Shown piece by piece: positions 55,546 through 64,000 of a DNA stretch of 64,000 nucleotides. The stretch is from assembly GCA_027475525.1 (NCBI GenBank), contig JAMWFC010000056.1:186001-250000 (forward strand), read 5' to 3'. The position numbers and the translations under genes were made by a program. The notes beneath the pieces were generated by a model that saw only the letters and a list, made by a program, of their open reading frames with translations, was not told where the DNA came from and did not search any database. The stretch is from Macrolepiota albuminosa (Eukaryota > Basidiomycota > Agaricomycetes > Agaricales > Agaricaceae). Every line of letters begins with the position of its first letter. The stretch's first letter is position 1.

Positions 55546-57254
55546 TCAGCTTTTCGAAGACGGAAGAACAAACGGCCCCAGGATATACGCTATGAGGAAC
55601 CCAAAGACCATCATCCACACAGTCCACATCAAATGTGGCAGATCGCCCATTCTCACTGCTTCAACCAGCGCGTCTTCGATCCCACTCGCCATAGCGTCCA
55701 TACTAAACAAATCTCGTGCACGAGCCTTGGCCCGATCTGATAAAGCCTGCCTTTCGGAGCTGCTCATTGAGACAATCTCCACAAGAGCGTCAGTCCAAGC
55801 TTCCGTGTCGGGTGGCCTCAACCATCCTGTTCTCTCCCCTCGCAGTCCATCGAGGACACTTTCTGTGGGTCCTCCGCTGTTGCATGCCAACACTGGCACA
55901 CCGCATACCATCGCTTCGACAGGCCCGATGCCAAAATGTTCGTTAGCAGGTGTGTAAAGCAGCGCTAATGTCGAAGGATTAGAGAGTAAGGCGGTGCGTT
56001 GGGAGGTTGTGAAGTTCAGAAGAAATAGGACGTCGGGATCGTGAGGCGTCATGTTTCCTGGAGGGATCTTTATGGGTTCTTGGCTGGAAGGGGGGACGAT
56101 GACATTGTAGGTGAGGGAGAGTGACTTGGCAAGATGAAGCAACAAGTCAAGCGTTAACAAGTTGTCATCAAGACGAGGATCATAGCCGCCTAGAGACTGT
56201 CAGTGGCTCAAAAAAGGTCACGTATGAATCTGTTTCCTTTACCTGCAAGAACAAGTCGTAGTGGTTTAGTTGCAAACTTGGCCTTTAGGCCTGCAAATGC
56301 ACGGACAGCGAGAGCAGCATTCTTCTTTCGTTCGAAACGATTGAGGGAGAGCAGCGTTGGCTTGACACTAAAATGAGTAAGAACAGCCGTCAATCTTTCC
56401 ATAGAAAAAAAACGTACGAGAAAACTGCAATATTATCGGGGTTGTCGGGATCTACGGCGGATTCATACGCTGAGACGTTAATTCCTGGATAGACTACACG
56501 AAGAGATTGTGTGATCGTCTTGAAATACGATTTCGTGACTCGGGCAGTAAATTTGGAGTTGGCAAGGATAATATCTGCCTGTCCTGTATAATGGTGAGGT
56601 GCCTGAAGAGCCCCAAGCATAGTAACACATACGTGTCGTCATTTCTTCCAGCCAGTCCATAGGAAACCTGTAAATCCGTTTTAATGAATTTATTTGCTTT
56701 TTGTTCTCCTCTCCTTCGACAAACGCGCCATTCGCTAGCAACTTGTCAGGGAAGTGGCAGTAGAACACGACTCGCGTATTCCCGAGATGCCGAAGGAATG
56801 GTATGCACGTCGATAGTTGGTCAACAAAGTAAACATCAAACTTTGGTGCAGACGGAGATAGAAGGAGGTGCGTGATAAGATGTAATTGTCGCGCATGAGC
56901 AAAGAGGATATGAAATTTGCCTTTTATTGAACGAGGAAACGGTGGAACGACGTGGTGAACTCTGATCGTTCCTGTCGAAAGGATACTGAGTATTTCGTTG
57001 AGATCTACACGTAATTGTACTGACCATCCCTCGTTTCCTCAAAGCAGTGATTGGGGTCGTGATGGGATGTATAGATATCCACTGAATGACCACGTTCCTG
57101 GAGACCAAGCGCGGCATCAACCACCAAACGTTCTGCACCACCTATTTGTCATTGCTATGCTTGAGCATATGAAGTCTGACAGAGAATGAGGCGAAGCACC
57201 GATTCCAAGGTCTGGATGAATGAACGCAACCTTTAAAGGTCGAGGTACGGACAT
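55546..57254 (-). CDS. ALG2: ALG2 alpha-1,3/1,6-mannosyltransferase
   Basis: Start at 57254 ([19 protein letters not shown]), then [173 protein letters not shown]. It ends with a hydrophobic segment ([18 protein letters not shown]). Six or so short introns, all in frame. The GT4-family enzyme adds the second and third mannose to the dolichol-linked precursor of N-glycans on the cytosolic face of the ER. All key motifs are present, so it is expected to be functional. Divergent from the next gene with 105 bp between the starts. Confidence 0.93.
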
Positions 57255-57359
57255 GGGGAATGGTCACGGCTCAGGTTTAAATGACGATGATGGAAAGCTT
57301 TAAACCCGTGATTAGGGTTATGGTCAGTATCTTCAGTTCCACCACCACACTGTCGTATC
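57255..57359. promoter_or_regulatory. 105-bp divergent promoter (ALG2 / DOPA dioxygenase-like)
   Basis: Only 105 bp separate the two ATGs. The 5' UTRs must be very short or overlap. A central 'aaagctttaaa' is a weak TATA-like candidate. Confidence 0.5.
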
Positions 57360-58273
57360 ATGGCTCCTCCTACTGATATGAAAGAAGTCCTGAGAGACGA
57401 AATCAAGTGAGAGAAAGTTGTTGAAATAGCTTTTAGGCTGATACCCTGCAGAGAGTGGCACTTTCGTACGACTGTCAGCCATCCATCCGTACACCGCCAA
57501 CTCAAACCCTGCTCTGATCTTTAGATATATACTTTCATCAGAAGAATGCTGCTTCACAACACGCTGCGCTTAAATTAAGGGATGCCGTTCTTCGACTACG
57601 CCGTGACGGGGCTTTTGTTGCTGTGCCACTCTTTCGTGTCAATACTGAGCCCATGGGTCCGCATCCGATAGGTGTGTCAGGTCCAGAAAGAGAAAGAATT
57701 GAGGCAGAATTTTTGTGTGACAGGCTCATACGAGATTTGGGTCCCTTCTGAAACGTTTGCATCGGTGTTTTCGTACCTCTGTCAGCATCGTGGCAATCTC
57801 AGGTACGATTTCTTTGCGATGAAACGACAACACCGAGACGAGTGGATTGTTCTAGTATCCTGGTACATCCATTGACTCGTGATCAGGTAAGTAATTTGAT
57901 TTTGTTCCAGCAGGGCGCTTATTGATCATTCTCCCTTGAAGAGAACGTATGTCGTATGCGACTAGTACGTGGTCAATGTGTGACATCCGCCAACAGTGAC
58001 CACGAATTTCGGAATGCATGGATTGGCCCGTCGATGCCCCTTGACCTCTCAACTTTACCTGTGAGAAGTGAGGAGATTCCCCTTCAATATCCCAGCCTCA
58101 GTAAGTCGGGTATTGAAATCAGAACATAGAGCTGAAATTCCAATTTAGAATTGGGATACTCGTCAAATGCACCGCAGTTCTCACTCGAAGAACGTCGCAA
58201 GCTTGGGGAAAACATAGAACGTCTTCTCAAGGGCGAGAAGGAGGCTGCAAGAGCACCCCCTCGAGTTGCATGA
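57360..58273 (+). CDS. DOPA 4,5-dioxygenase-like protein
   Basis: Exon 1 starts at 57360 (MAPPTDMKEVLRDEIK). Introns then give EWHFH/D, IYFHQKNAASQHAALKLRDA, VLRLRRDGAFVAVPLFRVNT, EPMGPHPIGSYEIWVPSETF, YLCQHRGNLSILVHPLTRDQ, and further on DHEFRNAWIGPSMPLDLSTL, YPSLKLGYSSN and a Lys/Arg-rich tail ending at 58273. The YFHQ, GPHP, SYEIW and VHPLT blocks are those of the Dopa_DODA family (extradiol ring cleavage of DOPA in betalain-type pigment synthesis; function in most fungi unknown). The junction between RDQ and DHEF (57889-58001) is uncertain: an acceptor at GAAGAG keeps frame but adds about 18 residues. Confidence 0.8.
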
Positions 58274-58373
58274 GCTCTTGCCATGCTAGTTACACAAGTT
58301 TTCTTCTAGTCAGTTCTGCATCTTCGAAGTCGAACGTTGAGGTCTTGAACTTACGGAATTACGTGATTAATAA

Positions 58374-58458
58374 CCGACCTTAGCTCAGTTGGTAGAGCGC
58401 AAGACTGTAATGGTTGAATTCTATCTTGATGCCGCCTGTTCGATCCAGGCAGGTCGGA
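58374..58458 (+). tRNA. tRNA-Tyr (GTA) with intron
   Basis: Acceptor stem CCGACCT/AGGTCGG, D arm GCTC-AGTTGGTA-GAGC, anticodon stem CAAGA/TCTTG, T arm GCCTG-TTCGATC-CAGGC, discriminator A. Anticodon GTA at 58407-58409. A 12-nt intron (58411-58422) follows the base 3' of the anticodon, the usual place in eukaryotic tRNA-Tyr. Confidence 0.93.
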
Positions 58459-58892
58459 GTCCTTATTCCCAACAATTCTTTTATCTTATTTTATCTCTTG
58501 AGTCTTGCTTGGCCTTTCGTGTGTGAAGCCCTTGCGTTGACATGGCAAGAAATATTGGGCTTGGCCACTTGTCGGCAGATTATCTGTTCCACTACCATTT
58601 CTGATTTGTGGGACAATTTGCCCTAACAAACCTCTCTTCACTACTAGTGCCAGAACATTTTTCTGACAGAAAAAGTCACAAAAAATGTGTCATGCCATTT
58701 CTTTGGCAATTTTTTCCCTAGGAAAAGGTTTTGAGACAATGAAAAATGCCTTTTTTCTGGTCAAATGTACAATTTTTCTGAGACCAATAGAAGAACTTCA
58801 AGATCACATAAGAGTCATATGAATGGCAAACCTGGAGGGAACCTCTGGGACTGAGCCTTAGGGACCTCCCACAACATCATTTTCTCTCCAGG
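58459..58892. other. No gene seen; border to the right transposon zone
   Basis: T-rich run after the tRNA (possible Pol III stop near 58478). From about 58640 CpG almost disappears and the sequence looks like decayed transposon. Confidence 0.5.
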
Positions 58893-60480
58893 TGAGTTTT
58901 GATTCAGAGGCTTTCTGGAAAAGCAATGCCCTTACAAGGCAGACTTGATCTACATATACTCAGGTGTCTAGAACTCTGGACTGTGCTCTAGGGTTCAAGA
59001 TGTGAAACAGGGATACCCAGAGTCAGGGACTTAGTCCAGGGATTAAGGAAGTTGAAGAGGGGTTTTGGGGTTAAGGTCAAGTTGAGAACTGGGGGTTCTA
59101 AGATGAGACCAGGGTTAGTAAACTTGCATACTAATCTCAAAAGTATGTGTGCCAGTCAAGCGTGCCAGTCAATGCATACCAGTCAAATCAAAGAGGCATG
59201 CAAACAGTAAGTGTAATATCAAGACTAAGGTAATACAAAAGGGTGGCTACTCTATAGTACTGCAAGGGTCACTCCAAGTTCCTGAGGAGTTCCAGGATGT
59301 CTGGGGCAGTTCCCAGGAGTTAATGGGTAGCAGTGGGCAAAAGAGAGACTGTATTCCAGAGATTATGCATGTGGAATGTGTGATCAATTGGTGTGGAGAA
59401 AATGCTGTAATGTGTGATATGTGATGGCCAGGGTGATTGGCATGATCTGATCATTGATTGCAGGACAGCGGTTGTGATGGTGGGTGATTCTGAGGTCTAT
59501 GATGCAGGGCTGCCAGGTGGTGTGTGTGATGGCAGGGTTTGGTGCATGTGATGGCAGAATTTGTGTTGTGGAGTCAGTGAGGGGGTTCTGGTGATGATGC
59601 CAACTGTGGTTGGATGCACTGGATGTTATGCAGTACAACACCATCTCCAGCGCCTGGCATGTGTAGTTGTGAGGAGTCCTGACAAAGTGCTGGTGTGCTT
59701 GAGTAAATGTAATAAGATGATGCACTAGATAATAGTGCCTTGGACACTACCTAGCAAACTGTGAGCACCATAGCCTAGGCAAAGATATTGAAAAGAGAAA
59801 GAATAGCACAATGCAATGTGCCCATAGGTGGCACTATAAATGATGAAGACAATAAAGACAAAGCTAGTGCCCAACTTAGTGACAAAGTTAGGTCAGACTA
59901 GCACAATTTGAACACTGAGTGTAACTGAGTGCTCAAAGGGTTACAATTTATTATTATATACATGTGAAGTAGCTATCTTTTAAACTATGCACTACTCTGT
60001 ATTTCCAAGATGAGTCCATTCACGGTGCTACCAATTAGCACCTTTTCTTGTGGATCCAGCTAATTGTGACCTGTCAACAGTGACTGGCAGCACATGGATA
60101 ATAGCAATCAATAGCATTATAGCTCATTGGCCATGGTGACTCTAAACTGACTTAGAATTGTATGAGTCTGCTCATTTTTTAGTATAATTCTGATTGGCCA
60201 GGCTTTTCTGAAATATGGTCAGAAAATTCTTGACAGATGCTGTGAGCACTAATGTCAATGCTAAATATTGTATCACTTTCTGATAGGTTAAAATGTCAGG
60301 CTTGAGTATATCCTGTGCCATCATCATTGATTCTTTAGACTTCTGATTGAGGTGCCTCATCAAATGGCAGCGCCTACTGCTAACCTCTTTTTGAATTGAT
60401 TGGAGTTTGGTCAGAGTCACCTCTCCACTGTCATGCTAGTGCTATGAGCTCTGAGCCTCCTAAATCCTTGAAGTCAATGG

Positions 60481-61503
60481 TGTAGTACTTGGTTGCAAGT
60501 AGTACTGATAGTTCTGGGGCTTTCTTGAAGTCTTAGAAAGTGACCTCTAATCCACACTGGTGCTTGATGATAAAAACTTGATGTATTGGGTGCTTCACAG
60601 AATATCAAATATCCTGATGGGCAGAAGAAGGTTCTCAATAAACTCCAGCCTAAGCAGTTCACTCCCTGGGAACCACCGAGCCTTTGTCTACCAATAGACT
60701 TCCAATGAGAGGTGTTCAATAAACGCTAGCCTAAGTGATTCACTCCCTGGGAACCACCAAGCCTTTGCCTATCAATTGCCTGTCCATTCTCTACTAAACT
60801 TGGGCTATTTATACTGTTTTTCTGGTGCACAGACCACTATCTACACATGACTCTTTTGTTGTCAACTCCCCAGCCTCCAGAACATATTTGATAGTCCAAT
60901 TTCCCTTTTAGGAGGCATGTTTCGGTGCCACCAGTTCCACCATTCAACTTCTTGTTCCACCATTCCTCTAGTCCAATTTCCCTTTTAGGAGGCATGTTTC
61001 GGTGCCACCAGTTCCACCATTCAACTTCTTGTTCCACCATTCCTCCAGATGTCTCTGATTGCCACTTCCCCATTTGCTTCAGCTCCATTTAGCACGATCC
61101 CATTCATAGATCCTTCTTTCCCCTTTTAGCACTTCCCTGCATTCCATGCTTCTTTTGACATCCCTCCATGCTTCTTTTCCTTTCCCCTTTCAGTCATGTC
61201 AAATCGGGCATTGTCAGATCTGATCTTGATCTAGATCATCACAAATTGATCCCATTTCGTCACTTCTGCCAGCTCCCATGCTTCCCCTCCCCATTACAGT
61301 GGTTGGACTATTGTTGAGTGGATAGCTTGAGCTGGTCCCTGCCCTTTGTTCTGTACTGTCTGTGTATTTATTGGGGTGTTTTTGGAGATATAATTTGTTG
61401 AGACTGCTACCAGGAGGCTTACAGTTTTCAGCCTTATGATTAAATGTTTATTTTGACTTCTGGTGCATGTTGTGTCCCTGACTGCTGGTACAGTGTCGTA
61501 TCA
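60481..61503. mobile_element. Innermost insertion, probable solo LTR of another family (1.02 kb)
   Basis: Compared with the uninterrupted LTR at 17091-18150, the extra sequence starts TGTAGTACTTGG and ends GTCGTATCA. ATGG occurs on both sides (60477-60480 and 61504-61507); counted without the final TCA the duplication would be TCAATGG. TG...CA ends and no coding frame fit a solo LTR. Confidence 0.6.
60892..61045. repeat. 77-bp exact tandem duplication, probable assembly artefact
   Basis: Second copy starts at 60969, inside the innermost insertion. True length of that insertion is then about 946 bp. Confidence 0.9.
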
Positions 61504-61724
61504 ATGGATAGTGTATGCTAAAAGACTGATAAATGTTGGATAAGACTAATAAGTAAAGTCTGTAGCAAGGCACCAAAGCCAGAGATGTCTTGAGTCCAAG
61601 AAGATTGCTAGAGTCTCTAGTATGTTGAATGTTGGTAAGCCTATAATGTCCCTTGATGTGCTCAGCCTGAGTAGAAGCCTATCACCAGATAGGGTCCTGG
61701 GGATGTCCTGAAGAGGTCATGACA

Positions 61725-62536
61725 TTACTCGGAAAGATATCCATAAAACTAGTTTGATATACAGTTGAAGAACAATTTAAATTTGTTTCAAGCATACAAC
61801 CTGCTACTTCTCAGACAAAATTTTCTAGCAAAATGGCATAATATATTTTCTGTCACCCAATGCTCAAGACCCTGACCCGATGCACAGTTTGTATTACTGT
61901 AGAAAAAAGGTGGCAACCAGGCATAATTGGGAGAGCTACTAATCAGCTTGTCCTGACTCTCAGTTGGCAGTTTTATATTCTTTTATATAGGGATAGTATT
62001 ATACAGAGAAAGTGTGGTGGGTAAATTAAATTTCTGTGTCTTATGAAGAAAATTGCAACAGCTAGGGTTGTTGCTGTCAGAGAAAATTTTCTCTAACAGT
62101 GTAATGTCCTTATCTAGGAGGTTGTCAAAGTGAAAGTTCTCTAACAAGACTTGGTCTCACTTGTGCCTCCTCTCCTAGAATATCTACATGATCTGTCATA
62201 GTTTTCAGACTCTTGCATTGGTTTTCTAAAAACTGCCATTTTAACATTGACCAATGCTCAAGATCCTGATCTAATGCACACCTTGTGTTACTGTGGAAAA
62301 AATGTGGTGACTAAGCATGATCAGAGGAGCCACTAATCAGCTTGTCTCAACCTTCAGTTGGCAGTTTTATATTCTTTTGTATATAGCTATTGCATCAAGT
62401 TTTTGAGAAGACCAATTAATGGCATGAAAAAATGTTGATATGGCATGTTTTTATTGGTGCATGATTTCAGTTATAGAGTTTTTTTTTTGAGGTTTAGGAT
62501 AAAAAGTTGTAATTGGAAAGTGTGCTTGCATGGTGG
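61725..62536. repeat. Decayed repeat DNA with a 145-bp direct repeat
   Basis: 61850-61995 and 62242-62390 are diverged direct copies (words caatgctcaaga, gttggcagttttatattctttt), 392 bp apart. They could be ends of a small element with the sequence between as its body. No gene. Confidence 0.5.
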
Positions 62537-62764
62537 TACAGTGGCTCAAAAAACTGTCCCAATGTTTCATACTTTTTGAAAGATGACATTGGCATGAAGG
62601 ATGGAAAGTACCTAAATTCCTGATTAAATCATGTAAAATACTATGGCATTGTAGCTACAAAATGGGCCTAGGCTTATGTCATCAAGATCAAAACTGATAG
62701 AGGAATAGCCATTTTAAAATATTTATTCATTGGGACAGTTTTTGAGCATCTCTAATTTTAGTAT

Positions 62765-63859
62765 CTAGTACTTTGTATGTCCTCCATTTGCCTTGATAAC
62801 TGCTTGAATCTTTCTAGGCATGCTTTTTATTAGTCTTTGGCATACCTCTGGTGGTATTTCATCCCACTCCTTTGCAACCCTTTCCCATAATTCATGCATA
62901 CCATGAGGTGTTTCATACTGCCTAAGTTGCTCTTTGAGGTACTCCCAGAGATGTTCAATAGGGTTGAGATTAGGGGGATTGGGCTGGCCACCAAAGGACA
63001 TCAAAGTTGTTGTCCTCAAACCACTTGTCAGCCCTCTTGGAGTTGTGTTTGGGGTCATTGTCCTGTTAAAAGTAGCAGGCACCCTCTTCCATCTCCAACT
63101 TCTCAAAGCTCTCTTTTGCTCCATCATCCAAAATTTCACAGTACTGCTCTGCATTCATGATCCCCACCACCTCCACAAGCTTTCCTACCCCATTCCAACC
63201 CATACAGCCCCATACCATGAGATTATTCCCTCCTCCATGCTTCACAGTAGGTGTAGTTGTTCAGTCTGAAATGCCTTCTCCTCATAGCTTCCACACATAC
63301 TGCTTCCCATCTGACCCAATCCTGTTAATCTTTGTCTCATCTGTCCACAACACCCTTTTCCAGTCCTCTATAGTCCAGTTCTGATGCTCCTGAGCCCATT
63401 TAAGCTGCAGTTGTCAATGTCTAGCTTTGAGCATAGGAACTTTTCTCTTAGTAGCAGACCAATACCCCTCCTCCTTCAACACATTCTGGACAGTCTGGGG
63501 AGAGACAGGGTTGGAAATGATGCTGTTGATAAAATTGGTGGCCTGGACAGCTGTATCAAGTCTCCCAGCTGAGATTTGTAGACAGGGTTGGAAATGATGC
63601 TGTTGATAAAATTGGTGGCCTGGACAGCTGTATCAAGTCTCCCAGCTGAGATTTGTTGAACAATAGCCTGTTTATCATATGGAGTAAGCTTAGCAGGACG
63701 GCCTCCAGAATAGTTTTCCTTGTCCATCTCCAACTCTCTACTAATCCTCCCAATAGTAGACTTCCCTAGACCAGTTTGAGCCCCAATCTGATGCAGAGAA
63801 TACCCTTGAGCAAGAAGAGAAGCAACAGTAGAGCGTTGTGCAGGAGGAATAGGTTTCAT
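62765..63859 (-). pseudogene. Tc1-type DD34E transposase, decayed
   Basis: Start MKPIPPAQRSTVASLLAQGY; helix-turn-helix with SLHQIGAQTGLGKSTIGRIS and GGRPAKLTPYDKQAI. The catalytic region reads LWTDETKINRIG, QDNDPKHNSKRA and NPIEHLWEYLKEQLRQYE, and it ends ANGGHTKY-stop at 62765. The three acidic residues are present. Several in-frame stops (mostly TGA) and a 77-bp duplication at 63503 interrupt it. It would cut and paste at TA sites if intact. Confidence 0.88.
63503..63656. repeat. 77-bp exact tandem duplication, probable assembly artefact
   Basis: Second copy starts at 63580, in the N-terminal part of the transposase (TNFINSIISNPV read twice). Confidence 0.92.
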
Positions 63860-64000
63860 GATGGTGGTTGAAGGTCAAGATGTGGTTCAACCAGCTTGAA
63901 CTACTCCCAAATATATCTAAACATGGTCACATGACTTTGTTTATCTTTCCACATGCAACTTACTCTTTATTTCTGAGTAAAATAGAGATAAACCTGAAAA

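Larger units (their letters stand above)
59594..61684 (-). mobile_element. LTR-A family solo LTR inside the chromovirus LTR
   Basis: Reverse complement of the LTR at 17091-18150: TGATGATGCC at 59594, LTR start (gtagaagcctatca) ending at 61684. CpG-depleted. It is interrupted at 60480/61504 by a further insertion. Confidence 0.78.
58893..61724 (+). mobile_element. CpG-depleted solo LTR of the chromovirus family, itself interrupted
   Basis: 58893-59593 aligns with the chromovirus LTR from gattcagaggctttctgg on. Its last part (agggtcctggggatgtcctg ... gtcatgaca) is found at 61691-61724, after the inserted LTR. Almost all CpGs are changed to TpG/CpA. Clear target-site duplications are no longer visible. 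Confidence 0.78.
62537..64000 (-). mobile_element. Tc1/mariner element 2, cut by the window edge
   Basis: The left terminal inverted repeat starts TACAGTGGCTCAAAAAACTG at 62537, close to that of the element at 20276, and runs for about 220 bp. The other end is outside the window. Confidence 0.85.

Overview
The window looks like a piece of the genome of a mushroom-forming basidiomycete (Agaricomycetes). Host genes are split by many 45-65 nt GT-AG introns, TM-anchored Ser/Thr-rich proteins and a PL14-type lyase are present, and both flanks are packed with Ty3/gypsy, Ty1/copia and Tc1/mariner elements. I cannot name the species. All exon structures below were read by eye from splice sites and family motifs.

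Layout. 1-35.2 kb is a transposon nest. It holds LTRs of several families, tRNA-like repeat modules, two hairpin (MITE-like) elements, and a broken multi-exon Zn2Cys6/coiled-coil gene (3.9-9.2 kb) split by an LTR fragment. A decayed gypsy element lies on the minus strand (12.8-16.6 kb). A nearly complete, self-priming chromovirus (21510-32969) sits inside a Tc1/mariner element (20276-33359). 35.2-58.5 kb is a gene island: three tandem paralogues of a single-pass membrane protein, two duplicated RING-finger genes, an M50B-like metalloprotease, Rab11/Ypt3, an L-rhamnose mutarotase-like protein, a PL14-like lyase, ALG2, a DOPA-dioxygenase-like protein and an intron-containing tRNA-Tyr(GTA). 58.6-64 kb is again transposons, including three LTRs nested inside one another and a second Tc1/mariner.

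Main biology. The chromovirus has gag, two tandem retropepsin-like domains (the first with a changed catalytic triad), RT, RNase H, integrase and a chromodomain. A 12-nt self-complementarity replaces a tRNA primer site. Between pol and its 3' LTR lies an intron-containing gene on the opposite strand, with a Zn2Cys6-like cluster and a coiled coil. A second, unrelated LTR family at the left edge shows the same layout. Many older copies have lost CpG while younger copies keep it, which points to CpG methylation or a RIP-like process.

Caution on the assembly. I found 20 two-copy tandem duplications of exactly 77 bp in unrelated sequences, eleven of them inside the chromovirus. A constant length equal to a common assembler k-mer size indicates unmerged contig overlaps, not biology. 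Most of the frameshifts that seem to break the retroelement genes come from these.
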